Assembly: GCF_002198655.1 (NCBI RefSeq) | Contig: NZ_MWLN01000199.1 | Location: 124,001-188,000 of the forward strand | Source of the DNA: Kineosporia sp. A_224 | GTDB taxonomy: Bacteria; Actinomycetota; Actinomycetes; Actinomycetales; Kineosporiaceae | Length of the DNA stretch: 64,000 nucleotides | Reading direction: 5' to 3' | Shown: positions 34,381-43,306 of the stretch, one piece after another | Position numbering within the stretch: the stretch's first letter is position 1 | Layout of the letters: every line of letters begins with the position of its first letter | The notes under the pieces: generated by a model | What the model saw: only the letters and a program-made list of their open reading frames with translations | Told to the model about the DNA's origin: nothing | Database searches by the model: none | Translations under genes and position numbers: made by a program

Positions 34381-34418
34381 ATGACCTCCCCGAAACATTC
34401 GGTGTAGCGGGGCTACCT
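34381..34418 (+). promoter_or_regulatory. Partial GlnR-like box upstream of glnN
   Basis: ATGAC-CTCCCC-GAAAC (34381-34396) fits the first half of the GlnR box GTnAC-n6-GAAAC with one changed base. With the same 6-nt spacing come TGTAG (34403-34407) and TACCT (34414-34418), which match the second half poorly. It lies about 60-95 bp upstream of the glnN start, where a nitrogen regulator would be expected to act. Confidence 0.45.
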
Positions 34419-34474
34419 AGCGTCGATCTTCGGCAGACCTCTGCCGCACGGACGACGACAGGGAGTGGCAGCAC

Positions 34475-36649
34475 ATGGGTGGGAACGACGCTCGGATCCA
34501 GGCGATCAAGGACGTCGAGGCCTACGTGCCTCCTGCGGTGAGCTTCATGGCCGAGGAGAAGCCGGGCGAGATCTTCGGCGAGAACGTGTTCAGCCGCGCC
34601 GTGATGCAGCAGCGGCTTCCGAAGTCGGTCTTCAAGTCCGTCCTCGCCACGATCGAGCACACCGCGCCGCTCGACCCGCTCGTCGCGGACGCCGTCGCCT
34701 CGGCGATGAAGGACTGGGCGCTCGAGAAGGGCGCCACCCACTACGCGCACGTCTTCTACCCGCTGACCGGCCTCACCGCGGAGAAGCACGACAGCTTCTT
34801 CGAGCCGATCGGGGACGGCGGCGCCATCGCCGAGTTCGCCGGCAAGACGCTCATCCAGGGCGAGCCGGACGCCTCGAGCTTCCCGAACGGCGGCCTGCGC
34901 AACACGTTCGAGGCCCGCGGGTACACCGGCTGGGACGTCACCAGCCCGGCGTACGTGCTCGAGAACCCGAACGGCAACACCCTGTGCATCCCGACGGTCT
35001 TCGTCTCCATGACCGGCGAGGCGCTCGACCACAAGACGCCGCTGCTGCGCTCCCAGCAGGCGATGGCGGACCACGCCGAGCGGATCCTGCGCCTGTTCGG
35101 GCACACTCCCGCGCGCGTCGTGTCGTACTGCGGCCCGGAGCAGGAGTACTTCCTCGTCGACCGGCACTTCGTGCTGGCCCGTCCCGACCTGCTCAACGCC
35201 GGCCGCACCCTCTTCGGTTCCAAGCCGCCCAAGGGCCAGGAGTTCGACGACCACTACTTCGGGGCCATCCCCGAGCGGGTGCTCGGCTTCATGCTCGACA
35301 CCGAGCGCGCCCTGTTCAAGCTCGGTATCCCGGCGAAGACGCGGCACAACGAGGTCGCGCCGGGCCAGTTCGAGATCGCGCCGATGTTCGAGCGCGCGAA
35401 CGTGGCGTCCGACCACCAGCAGCTGCTCATGACGACCTTCAAGTCGATCGCGCGCAAGCACGGCATGGAGTGCCTCTTCCACGAGAAGCCCTTCGCCGGC
35501 GTCAACGGCTCCGGCAAGCACGTGAACTTCTCGATCGGCAACGCGACCGAGGGCAACCTGCTCCTGCCCGGCGACAACCCGCACGACAACGCGCAGTTCC
35601 TCGTGTTCTGCGCCGCCGTCATCCGGGCCGTCCACAAGTACGCCGGCCTGCTCCGCGCGTCCGTCGCGTCGGCGAGCAACGACCACCGGCTCGGCGCGAA
35701 CGAGGCCCCGCCCGCGATCATCTCGATCTTCCTCGGCGACCAGCTCGCCGGCGTCTTCGAGCAGATCGCCCTTGGGGCCGCGACGTCGTCGAAGAGCAAG
35801 GGCCGCCTGACGATCGGCGTCGACACGCTGCCCGTCCTGCCGACCGACCCGGGCGACCGCAACCGGACGAGCCCCTTCGCCTTCACCGGCAACAGGTTCG
35901 AGTTCCGTGCACCCGGTTCGATGCAGACCGTCGCCGGCCCGATGGTCACCCTGAACACGATCATGGCCGAGGCGCTCGACCACATCGCGACGGAGCTCGA
36001 GGCAGCGGTCGCCGCCGGGACCGACTTCAACGCCGCGGTACAGACCGTCCTCACCGAGATCATCAACACCCACGGCGCGGTCGTCTTCAACGGCGACGGC
36101 TACTCGGAGAAGTGGCAGGTCGAGGCTGCCGAGCGCGGGCTGCCGAACCTGCGGACGACGCTCGACGCGCTCCCCGAGCTCGTCTCCCCGGAGGCGATGG
36201 AGCTCTTCGAGAAGTACAAGGTCTTCAACCACCGTGAGATGCACAGCCGCTACGAGATCGGTCTGGAGCACTACACGCTCACGATCGGCGTCGAGGCGCG
36301 CCTCACGCACGAGATCGGCGCGACCGTCGTGCTGCCGGCCGCCGTCCGCTACCAGACCGAGCTGGCCGTCAACGTCGGCGCGCTCAAGGCGGCCGGGGTG
36401 GACGCCGACCTCGCCTCGCTGGAGACGGTGACCGGCCCGCTCGGGGACCTGCGGGCGGCGCTCACGACCCTCGGCGCGGCACTGGCCGCCGACGCGGGGG
36501 AGGAGCCGCTCGAGGAGGCCACGTACGCCCGGGACGTCCTGCTGCCGGCGATGGCCGCCGTCCGGACCGCCGCCGACGCGCTCGAGGGCGTCGTCGCCGA
36601 CGACCTCTGGCCGCTGCCGACGTACCAGGAGATGCTCTACATCCTCTGA
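34475..36649 (+). CDS. glnN: Glutamine synthetase type III
   Basis: A 724-residue GSIII enzyme that makes glutamine from glutamate and ammonia with ATP. GSIII is much longer than type I and here shows the family start [20 protein letters not shown], the unique N-terminal domain ending [20 protein letters not shown], the catalytic blocks [55 protein letters not shown] and [20 protein letters not shown], and the helical C-terminus. The start at 34475 has AGGGAG upstream. GSIII has no adenylylation site and is not a GlnE target; it is typical of Bacteroidetes and cyanobacteria and scattered in actinobacteria, so ancient transfer is possible. A GlnR-like half box precedes it. Confidence 0.95.
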   Translation: MGGNDARIQAIKDVEAYVPPAVSFMAEEKPGEIFGENVFSRAVMQQRLPKSVFKSVLATIEHTAPLDPLVADAVASAMKDWALEKGATHYAHVFYPLTGLTAEKHDSFFEPIGDGGAIAEFAGKTLIQGEPDASSFPNGGLRNTFEARGYTGWDVTSPAYVLENPNGNTLCIPTVFVSMTGEALDHKTPLLRSQQAMADHAERILRLFGHTPARVVSYCGPEQEYFLVDRHFVLARPDLLNAGRTLFGSKPPKGQEFDDHYFGAIPERVLGFMLDTERALFKLGIPAKTRHNEVAPGQFEIAPMFERANVASDHQQLLMTTFKSIARKHGMECLFHEKPFAGVNGSGKHVNFSIGNATEGNLLLPGDNPHDNAQFLVFCAAVIRAVHKYAGLLRASVASASNDHRLGANEAPPAIISIFLGDQLAGVFEQIALGAATSSKSKGRLTIGVDTLPVLPTDPGDRNRTSPFAFTGNRFEFRAPGSMQTVAGPMVTLNTIMAEALDHIATELEAAVAAGTDFNAAVQTVLTEIINTHGAVVFNGDGYSEKWQVEAAERGLPNLRTTLDALPELVSPEAMELFEKYKVFNHREMHSRYEIGLEHYTLTIGVEARLTHEIGATVVLPAAVRYQTELAVNVGALKAAGVDADLASLETVTGPLGDLRAALTTLGAALAADAGEEPLEEATYARDVLLPAMAAVRTAADALEGVVADDLWPLPTYQEMLYIL

Positions 36650-36656
36650 CCCGCGC

Positions 36657-37670
36657 TCACGCGGACGGCGACGGGCCTGCGACCGGCAGGCTCGTCGCCG
36701 TCTTCGGCGTGAGGTCGACGTTCGGGTCCTCGGACGGCGCGTACATGTGCTGCCCGAAGTAGACGGCGACGCGGTCCATGACGTCCGCCGACGGGCTGAA
36801 CAGCACGTACCGCTTGCGCGGGCCGCCGGTGCTCGTGGCCATCTGCGGCACCCGGAAGTCGAACCGCACACCGCTCGCGCGGGCGATCCGGGCGATGGTC
36901 CGGGGTGCGTAGTAGGAGACGTGACCGCGGCGGTAGAGGTACTCCTGACGCTCCAGGTTGCCGCCGTCGTAGATGTTCGTCGAGCAGACGAGCAGCCCCT
37001 GGGGCGTGAGCAGGTCGAACAGCCGGCGGAACTCGGTCGTCGGGTCCGTGAAGTGCTCGACGACCTCGCAGGCGACGACGAGGTCGAACCGCTCGGTCGT
37101 GCCGTCCCGGACGTTGAGGAAGTCCTCGTCGAGCCCGAGGTCGACCACGTCGCTGATGATCGCCCGCTCCACGCCGGGCAGGGCGCGCACGTGCAGGTAG
37201 TCCTGGCTGCGACCGGCGCCGAACACGTTGACCCGCAAGCCCGTGCGGCCGAGCACCTGGACGCCCATCCGGGCCATCTGGAACTCCCGGCCCGGCCGGT
37301 CCGCGGTGCCGACCCGCGCCGTCAGCTCGAACCGGTTGACCGAGGTGAACTTCGTGTAGTCCACCGTGTTCGTGCCGTTCGAGACGTAGCCGCACTGCGA
37401 GCAGATCCGCAGCTCGTAGGCCCGCTTGGGGCGCTGGACGGTCTGCGACCGGGTCTTCGTCGACCCGCAGACCAGGCAGCCCTCGGGCAGCGGCGATCCG
37501 CTCGCGTCGGGTCGGCGGCTCGCCTCGAGCCGGCGGTTCGCCTCGAGGAGGAGGCGGCGGCGGCGCGCGGCCTGGAACCTGCGCAGCTGCCGGCGCGGGT
37601 GCCGCAGACCGCGTGCCACGGCGTCGAGCCGGGCACCGGCCCGCTGCGCGGGGCCTGCAGGATCCGTCAT
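36657..37670 (-). CDS. SAM-dependent methyltransferase with N-terminal zinc ribbon
   Basis: A 337-residue class I methyltransferase. A basic N-terminal helix region (RHPRRQLRRFQAARRRRLLL) leads to a four-Cys zinc-ribbon (CLVCGSTKT and ICSQCGYVSN). A Methyltransf_23-type core follows with LRVNVFGAGRSQDYLHVRAL (altered motif I: GAGRSQD), FDLVVACEVVEHFTDP and FDLLTPQGLLVCSTNIYDGG. The domain order (zinc ribbon plus methyltransferase) resembles glycan- or cell-surface-modifying methyltransferases. Start: the ATG at 37670 is favoured, with GGAAGG 11 nt upstream; GTG codons 9-12 nt further up are possible. Convergent with glnN. Confidence 0.8.
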   Translation of the reverse strand: MTDPAGPAQRAGARLDAVARGLRHPRRQLRRFQAARRRRLLLEANRRLEASRRPDASGSPLPEGCLVCGSTKTRSQTVQRPKRAYELRICSQCGYVSNGTNTVDYTKFTSVNRFELTARVGTADRPGREFQMARMGVQVLGRTGLRVNVFGAGRSQDYLHVRALPGVERAIISDVVDLGLDEDFLNVRDGTTERFDLVVACEVVEHFTDPTTEFRRLFDLLTPQGLLVCSTNIYDGGNLERQEYLYRRGHVSYYAPRTIARIARASGVRFDFRVPQMATSTGGPRKRYVLFSPSADVMDRVAVYFGQHMYAPSEDPNVDLTPKTATSLPVAGPSPSA

Positions 37671-37802
37671 CGTTCGCACCACCTTCCGCCGCTCCCGGGT
37701 GGTCCCAATCGGCGGCGCTGACCAGGGACCCTACTGCGCCGCGCGCCCCGCGTCATGATCCGGCGCGTCGCGACGGCTGCGCCGGCACCGGCCGACAGCA
37801 CG

Positions 37803-37847
37803 CGAAGGGCCTCCGACCCGGGATCTTCCCTGGTCAGAGGCCCTTCG
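37803..37847. terminator. glnA1 terminator hairpin
   Basis: CGAAGGGCCTCCGACC (37803-37818) pairs with GGTCAGAGGCCCTTCG (37832-37847) with a single mismatch and a 13-nt loop. It lies 13 nt past the glnA1 stop on the minus strand. No strong U-tract follows, as is usual for actinobacterial terminators. Confidence 0.75.
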
Positions 37848-37859
37848 GACGACGCGATC

Positions 37860-39284
37860 TCAGATGTCGTAGTACAGCTCGAACTCGTGGGGGTGCGGCC
37901 GCAGGGAGATCGGGAGGATCTCCTGCTGACGCTTGAAGTCGATCCACGTGTCGATGAGGTCCTCGGTGAACACGCCACCCTCGGAGAGGTAGCTGTGGTC
38001 GGCCTCGAGAGCGTCGAGGACGGCGCCGAGCGAGCCGGGGACCTGCGGGATCGAGGCGTGCTCCTCCGGCGGCAGTTCGTAGAGGTCCTTGTCGACCGGT
38101 GCGAGCGGCTCGATCCGGTTCTTGATGCCGTCGATGCCGGCCATGAGCTGGGCGGCGAACGCGAGGTACGGGTTGCTCGACGGGTCGGGCACCCGGAACT
38201 CGATGCGCTTGGCCTTCGGGTTCGAGCCGGTGACCGGAATCCGCACGCAGGCGGAGCGGTTGCGGGCCGAGTAGACCAGGTTGACCGGCGCCTCGTAGCC
38301 CGGCACCAGGCGGCGGTAGCTGTTCACCGTCGGGTTGGTGAAGGCGAGCAGCGACGGGGCGTGGTGCAGGAGGCCGCCGATGTACCAGCGCGCGATGTCG
38401 GACAGGCCGCCGTAGCCGCGCTCGTCGTAGAAGAGCGGCTCGCCGTCCTTCCAGAGCGACTGGTGGCAGTGCATGCCCGAGCCGTTGTCACCGAAGAGCG
38501 GCTTCGGCATGAAGGTCGCCGTCTTGCCGGCCTCCCACGCCACGTTCTTGATGACGTACTTGAAGAGCATGACCTTGTCGGCCGACTTGAGCAGCGTGTC
38601 GAAGCGGTAGTTGATCTCCGCCTGGCCCGCGGTGCCGACCTCGTGGTGGGCGCGCTCGACCTGCAGGCCGAGAGAGTCCAGGGTCTTCGACATCTGGTCG
38701 CGCAGGTCCGCGTAGTGGTCGACCGGCGGGACGGGGAAGTAGCCGCCCTTGTACCGGGTCTTGTAGCCGCGGTTGCCGCCCTCCTCGACGCGCCCGGTGT
38801 TCCAGGCGCCCTCGATGGAGTCGATGTGGTAGTACCCGGCGTTCTGCTTCGTCTCGAAGCGGACGTCGTCGAAGACGTAGAACTCCGCCTCCGGGGCGAA
38901 GAACGCGGTGTCCGCGATGCCCGTCGACTTGAGGTACGCCTCGGCCTTGCGGGCCACCTGGCGCGGGTCGCGGCTGTAGGCCTCGTCCGTGTACGGGTCG
39001 ACGATGCTCATGTTGATGTTGAGCGTCTTCTCCGTGCGGAACGGGTCGATGTAGGCGGTGCCGACGTCCGGGATGAGCTTCATGTCCGACTCGTTGATCG
39101 CCTGGAAGCCACGGATCGACGAACCGTCGAACATCTGGCCCTCGGCGAAGAACGTTGCGTCGACCGACGCGGCCGGCACGTTGAAGTGCTGCATGACCCC
39201 GGGGAGGTCGCAGAACCGCACGTCCACGAACTTGACGTCCTCGTCCTTGATGAACTTGAGGACCTCGTCGCCATTGCTGAACAT
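37860..39284 (-). CDS. glnA1: Glutamine synthetase type I, adenylylatable
   Basis: The main assimilatory glutamine synthetase: 474 residues from ATG 39284 ([20 protein letters not shown]), exactly the size of GlnA1 of other actinobacteria, with GGAGG upstream. Conserved blocks are [68 protein letters not shown] (preceded by FMPKPLFGD), [13 protein letters not shown] and [20 protein letters not shown]. The adenylylation loop [12 protein letters not shown] keeps the target Tyr (about residue 402), so activity should be controlled by GlnE (25326). Transcription is likely controlled by GlnR: a near-perfect box lies at 39390-39427. Confidence 0.97.
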   Translation of the reverse strand: MFSNGDEVLKFIKDEDVKFVDVRFCDLPGVMQHFNVPAASVDATFFAEGQMFDGSSIRGFQAINESDMKLIPDVGTAYIDPFRTEKTLNINMSIVDPYTDEAYSRDPRQVARKAEAYLKSTGIADTAFFAPEAEFYVFDDVRFETKQNAGYYHIDSIEGAWNTGRVEEGGNRGYKTRYKGGYFPVPPVDHYADLRDQMSKTLDSLGLQVERAHHEVGTAGQAEINYRFDTLLKSADKVMLFKYVIKNVAWEAGKTATFMPKPLFGDNGSGMHCHQSLWKDGEPLFYDERGYGGLSDIARWYIGGLLHHAPSLLAFTNPTVNSYRRLVPGYEAPVNLVYSARNRSACVRIPVTGSNPKAKRIEFRVPDPSSNPYLAFAAQLMAGIDGIKNRIEPLAPVDKDLYELPPEEHASIPQVPGSLGAVLDALEADHSYLSEGGVFTEDLIDTWIDFKRQQEILPISLRPHPHEFELYYDI

Positions 39285-39389
39285 CCAACCTCCAGGGCTG
39301 GGGAGCGGAGCGGGCATCGGGCAGGGTTCACCGCGGGCCCGCGTCATCGGGGAGTCCCGTGGAATCGCCCTGGACACTATGGACCAGGG

Positions 39390-39427
39390 ATTTCCCGCCA
39401 GTGTCCCGTCTGTTTCCGTGAGGTAAC
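39390..39427 (-). promoter_or_regulatory. GlnR box upstream of glnA1
   Basis: Read on the minus strand: GTTAC, 6 nt, GAAAC, 6 nt, GACAC, 6 nt, GAAAT. This reproduces the GlnR consensus gTnAC-n6-GaAAC-n6-GtnAC-n6-GAAAc in spacing throughout and in nearly every specified base. It lies about 106 bp upstream of the glnA1 ATG, followed by a possible -10 (TAGTGT near 39376-39381). Confidence 0.8.
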
Positions 39428-39517
39428 GGGAGCCGACCGCAGGTGTCGGCGGTGTGACGCTACCCCGCGCCCGGGGGCCCGGGTGCCCCGGCGCGCCGCC
39501 CCGGCTAGCCTCGGGGC

Positions 39518-39982
39518 ATGGCCGGACGACGCGACATGGGTTCGTGGCTCGACGGGCCGGGCGGGTCGCGGACGCCGGTGGACGACGGCGCCGACCACGC
39601 CGGGGCCCGGTTCGGCCGGCCCGCGCAGGGCGCCGGGTCGGTCGCCTCCTTCGGGCGGCGGGTCGTCGGCCTGCTCGTCGACTGGCTGCTCTGCGTGCTC
39701 ATCGCGCAGGGGCTGCTGTCGTCCGTCGGTCGCCCCGACCTCATGGCGCTCGTCGTCCTCGTGACCGAGCACGTGCTGCTCGTCGGGACGCTGGGCATGA
39801 CGGTCGGGCACCGGGTCGCCGGGATCAGGGTCGAGACCCTCGACGGCCGCCCGCCGGGACCGGCCCGGGCGCTCGTCCGGGCGCTGCTGCTCGTCCTCGT
39901 CGTCCCGCCGCTGTTCACCGACCGCGACAACCGCGGCCTGCACGACCGCGCCGCCGGCACCCTCGTCGTCCGCGCCGCCTGA
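39518..39982 (+). CDS. RDD-family membrane protein
   Basis: A 154-residue protein with three hydrophobic segments: [39 protein letters not shown] and [15 protein letters not shown]. The RDD signature occurs as [15 protein letters not shown] (Arg-Arg...Asp), with the terminal block [19 protein letters not shown] typical of the family. Function unknown; RDD proteins are found in transport and envelope contexts. In actinobacteria a short RDD gene is frequently found next to glnA1, divergently oriented as here. Confidence 0.9.
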   Translation: MAGRRDMGSWLDGPGGSRTPVDDGADHAGARFGRPAQGAGSVASFGRRVVGLLVDWLLCVLIAQGLLSSVGRPDLMALVVLVTEHVLLVGTLGMTVGHRVAGIRVETLDGRPPGPARALVRALLLVLVVPPLFTDRDNRGLHDRAAGTLVVRAA

Positions 39983-40003
39983 CCCACCCTCCCACCCCGG
40001 AGT

Positions 40004-40046
40004 TACTAGCGCGTATGACCCGTTTTCTGGGTCATACGCGCTAGTA
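40004..40046. repeat. Perfect 18-bp-stem palindrome between convergent genes
   Basis: An 18-nt arm (40004-40021, starting TACTAGCGCG and ending ATGACCC) pairs with no mismatch with 40029-40046 across the 7-nt loop GTTTTCT. The composition is visibly less GC-rich than the surroundings. Its place between the RDD gene and the histidine-kinase gene fits a bidirectional terminator; the perfect long stem and differing composition would also fit a REP-like dispersed palindrome. Confidence 0.7.
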
Positions 40047-40053
40047 GCTCGGG

Positions 40054-41493
40054 TCAGGTGTCGTGGAGGGGGAGGCGGACCTGGAAGCGGGTGTCTCCCG
40101 GCACCGACTCGACGCGCAGGTCGCCGCGGTGCCGCTGGACGACGATCCGGTAGGAGATGTCGAGCCCGAGCCCGGTCCCCTCGCCGACCGGCTTCGTCGT
40201 GAAGAACGGTTCGAAGATCCTGGACCGCAGCTCCGCCGGGACGCCCGGCCCGGTGTCGCCGATCTCGACGAGCACGTGCTCGCCGTCGCGTGCCGTGCGC
40301 ACGGTGAGCGCGCCCTGGCCGCCCATCGCCTGGACGGCGTTCTCGACGAGGTTCGTCCAGACCTGGTTGAGCTCGCCGGGGTAGGCGGGGATCCGGGGCA
40401 GCGTCCGGTCGAGGTCCTTGACGACGGTGACCCCGGGCCGCAGCTTGGCGCCCAGCATGACGAGCGTCGACTTGAGCCCTTCGTGGACGTCGATGTCCTG
40501 GCGCGGCGCCCGGTCCATCTGGGAGTACTGCTTCGCCGCTCCGACGAGCGCCGAGATCCGGCCCGTCGTGTCGTCGATCTCGTTGAGGAGCATCTCCGTC
40601 TCGAGGGTGTACGTCACCCAGCGCAGCCCGCCACCGAGATGGGTCCGGGGCACCGCGGCCGCGACCCGGTCGAGCCAGCCGGTGTCGAGCCCGGCGGCGA
40701 CGAGCGTCGCCGCGAGCTCCCACCCGTTGGCGACCTCGTGCTCGTCGAGCCAGTCGGTCAGCTCGTCCTCGGCGTCGCTCGTCTCGAGCGGCGACAGCTC
40801 GGGCGCCGACGCCAGCCGGGCCACGGCCTCCTCCTGGACGTCGGTGAGCCGGATGAGCGTGTCCGCGTCGAGCTTGCCGTCGGCGAGGCTCGCGAGCTTG
40901 TGCCGCATCGCGGCGAACCGTTCCCGCAGCGTCGCGGTCGCCCGGACGGCGGCCGCGGCCGGGTTGTTCAGCTCGTGCGTGAGCCCCGCGGTGAGCCGGC
41001 CGAGAGAGAGCAGCCGCTCCCGCTGGGCGACGATCTCGTTGCTCGAGCGCATCCCGACGAACAGGCCCTCGAGCAGGTGCATCGCCATCGGGAACCAGGT
41101 GCGGATCTCGACGGCGAACTCGTCGGCGTCCAGCGCGAGCAGCGCCGCGTCGGTGACTGCCTCCATGGAGGCGCTGTACGGCAACGGTTCCGGCGTCCGG
41201 ACGTACGCCTGGGTCGCCCCCGCGTAGGCGCCGCGCTGGCTCGTCCGGATGATCTCGAGCTCGTGGTCCTCGACCCGGCGCCGCATGACGACGGTGCCCT
41301 CGAGCAGCACGAAGAAGCACGTCGCGGGGTCGCCCTGGGTGTAGACGGCCTCCCCCGCCGTCCGGCGCTCGACCCGGCCGTGCGCCGCGAGCCAGCCGAG
41401 CTTGTCGTCGTCCAGCGACTCGAAGAGGAACAGCGTGCGCAGCACGTCGGGGCCGACCCGCTCCGGGCCGGCCGTCGTCCCGTCGACCGTCAC
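40054..41493 (-). CDS. CNB-domain sensor histidine kinase
   Basis: A 479-residue soluble kinase with no transmembrane segment. The N-terminal half is a cyclic-nucleotide-binding (Crp/CNB) domain (AGEAVYTQGDPATCFFVLLE, GTVVMRRRVEDHELEI, GAYAGATQAY), residues about 18-125. The kinase half has the H-box LGRLTAGLTHELNNPAAAA with His173, N-box NLVENAVQAM, G1 box EIGDTGPGVP, F-box IFEPFFTTKP and G2 GEGTGLGLDIS. It should autophosphorylate on His173 and transfer to the response-regulator flavoprotein encoded 4 nt upstream (41498). The signal is probably a small molecule or redox state sensed by the CNB domain. Confidence 0.9.
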   Translation of the reverse strand: MTVDGTTAGPERVGPDVLRTLFLFESLDDDKLGWLAAHGRVERRTAGEAVYTQGDPATCFFVLLEGTVVMRRRVEDHELEIIRTSQRGAYAGATQAYVRTPEPLPYSASMEAVTDAALLALDADEFAVEIRTWFPMAMHLLEGLFVGMRSSNEIVAQRERLLSLGRLTAGLTHELNNPAAAAVRATATLRERFAAMRHKLASLADGKLDADTLIRLTDVQEEAVARLASAPELSPLETSDAEDELTDWLDEHEVANGWELAATLVAAGLDTGWLDRVAAAVPRTHLGGGLRWVTYTLETEMLLNEIDDTTGRISALVGAAKQYSQMDRAPRQDIDVHEGLKSTLVMLGAKLRPGVTVVKDLDRTLPRIPAYPGELNQVWTNLVENAVQAMGGQGALTVRTARDGEHVLVEIGDTGPGVPAELRSRIFEPFFTTKPVGEGTGLGLDISYRIVVQRHRGDLRVESVPGDTRFQVRLPLHDT

Positions 41494-41497
41494 GCGG

Positions 41498-43186
41498 TCA
41501 CCGCCCTTCCAGGTACCGGTGCACGAGGGTCACCGCGAGGGCCCCCTCGCCGACCGCGGACGCCACCCGCTTCACCGACTGCGACCGGACGTCGCCGGCG
41601 ACGAACACCCCGGGCACGCTCGACTCGAGCAGGTACGGGTCGCGGTCCGGCGACCAGCCCGGCGGCGGTGCGCCGTCCCGGACGAGGTCGGGGCCGGTGA
41701 GGACGAAGCCCGCGTCGTCGCGGTGCACGGCATCCGGCAGCCACGCCGTCATCGGCGACGCGCCGATGAACACGAAGACGTGCCCGGTCCGCACCGTCGT
41801 CGAGGTGCCCGTCGCGTCGTCGGCGAGCGTGACCTGCTCGAGGTGGTCCTCGCCGTCCAGCGCGGCGACCCGGGTGCACAGCCGGACCTCGATGTTCGGC
41901 ACGGCCCGCACCTGCTCGATGAGGTAGTGCGACATCGACCGTTCCAGGTCACGCCCGCGGACGACGAGGGTCACCCGCGCGGCGTGCCGGGCGAGGAAGA
42001 CCGCGGCCTGCCCGGCCGAGTTCGCCCCGCCCACGACGACGACGTGCTCGCCCGCGCACGTCGCGGCCTCGGTCGCCGTCGAGCCGTAGTAGACCCCGCT
42101 GCCGACGAAGCGGTCGGCGCCGTCCGCGTCGAGCTGCCGGTACGCGACGCCGGTCGCGAGGATCACCGTGTGCGCGGCGATGCGCGTGCCGTCGTCGAAC
42201 CGGACGACGCGGCGCGGCCCGGTCGCGTCGATGCCGACGGCCGTGCGCGCCGTGAGCACCTCGGCACCGAACTTCACCGCCTGCCGGCGGGCCCGGTCGG
42301 TGAGCTGCCCGCCCGAGACCCCGTCGGGGAAGCCGAGGTAGTTCTCGATCCGCGAGCTCTGCCCGGCCTGCCCGCCGGCGGCCTGGCGCTCGACGAGCAC
42401 CGTGCGCAGCCCCTCGGACGCGCCGTACACCGCGGCGCCGAGGCCGGCCGGGCCGGCCCCGACGATGAGGACGTCGTAGAAGTCCTCGGTCGGCACGGTC
42501 GACAGGCCGACGCTCGTCGCGAGGTCGGCGAGCGTCGGGGCCCGCAGCACCGTGCCGTCGGCGGTCACGACGACCGGCACGTCGTGCGGCGTCGAGTCGC
42601 TCGCGGCGAGCAACCGCGCGCCGTCCGGCTCGTCGGCGGCGTACCAGCGGTACGGGACGGCGTTGCGCGCCAGGAAGTCCCGGACCTCGAAGCTCGGCCG
42701 GGAGAACCGGTGCCCGACGACCTTCGTCACCGTCACGGCGGCCTCACCGCTCGCCGCCCACAGCTCCAGGAGCGTGTCGATGACGGGGTAGAGCTTCTCC
42801 TCCGGGGGCGACCACGGCTTGAGCAGGTAGTGGTCGACGTCCACGTCGTTGATCGCGCGGATCGCGGCGTCGGTGTCGGCGTAGGCGGTGAGCAGCGCGC
42901 GGCGGGCCCGCGGGAACAGGTCCATCGCGGCCTCGAGGAACTCGATGCCGTTCATCTGCGGCATCCGGTAGTCGGCGAGCAGGACGGCGACCGGCTCGCC
43001 GCGCAGCCTGAGCTCCTTGAGCGCGTCGAGGGCCTCTGCCCCGGACGACGCGCGGACGACCCGGTGCCGGTCGCCGTACCGGCGGCGCAGGTCCCGTGCG
43101 ACGGCACGGGAGACGGACGGGTCGTCGTCGACGGTGAGGATGACGGGACGGCGCTCCTGCTCGGGCGCGGGGTCGGGCTCGGTCAC
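41498..43186 (-). CDS. Response regulator fused to thioredoxin-reductase-like flavoprotein
   Basis: A 562-residue fusion. Residues 14-130 form a receiver domain with acidic pocket VDDD (20-22), phospho-acceptor Asp72 (LLADYRMPQMNG) and Lys123 (LLKPW). Residues 150-225 look like a glutaredoxin-like domain without a CxxC (GHRFSRPSFEVRDFLARNAV; HDVPVVVTADGTVL). From 236 a two-dinucleotide-binding reductase follows: FAD motif VLIVGAGPAGLGAAVYG, NADPH motif VVVVGGANSAGQAAVF and the FAD-closing VPGVFVAGDVRSQSVKRVA. The redox CxxC of thioredoxin reductases is absent (STATEAATCAG occupies that place), so it is unlikely to reduce thioredoxin in the classic way. Paired with the histidine kinase 4 nt downstream. 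Confidence 0.9.
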   Translation of the reverse strand: MTEPDPAPEQERRPVILTVDDDPSVSRAVARDLRRRYGDRHRVVRASSGAEALDALKELRLRGEPVAVLLADYRMPQMNGIEFLEAAMDLFPRARRALLTAYADTDAAIRAINDVDVDHYLLKPWSPPEEKLYPVIDTLLELWAASGEAAVTVTKVVGHRFSRPSFEVRDFLARNAVPYRWYAADEPDGARLLAASDSTPHDVPVVVTADGTVLRAPTLADLATSVGLSTVPTEDFYDVLIVGAGPAGLGAAVYGASEGLRTVLVERQAAGGQAGQSSRIENYLGFPDGVSGGQLTDRARRQAVKFGAEVLTARTAVGIDATGPRRVVRFDDGTRIAAHTVILATGVAYRQLDADGADRFVGSGVYYGSTATEAATCAGEHVVVVGGANSAGQAAVFLARHAARVTLVVRGRDLERSMSHYLIEQVRAVPNIEVRLCTRVAALDGEDHLEQVTLADDATGTSTTVRTGHVFVFIGASPMTAWLPDAVHRDDAGFVLTGPDLVRDGAPPPGWSPDRDPYLLESSVPGVFVAGDVRSQSVKRVASAVGEGALAVTLVHRYLEGR

Positions 43187-43306
43187 GACAGGGCCAACGC
43201 TGCGGACGGCTCGGGCATGCCGGTCACGCTAACGAGCGGTCCCGGGTGCCGCACCCGCGCGCAGGGCCCGGCGGGAGCGTCCGGGGCACAGGGCAGACTG
43301 GCGGGC

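Noticed and set aside
40004-40046. CRISPR repeat or IS end
   Set aside because: A single palindrome with no spacer array and no transposase; better explained as terminator or dispersed palindrome.
41498-43186. Ordinary thioredoxin reductase (trxB)
   Set aside because: The CxxC redox pair is missing and a receiver domain is fused in front, so the gene symbol would mislead.
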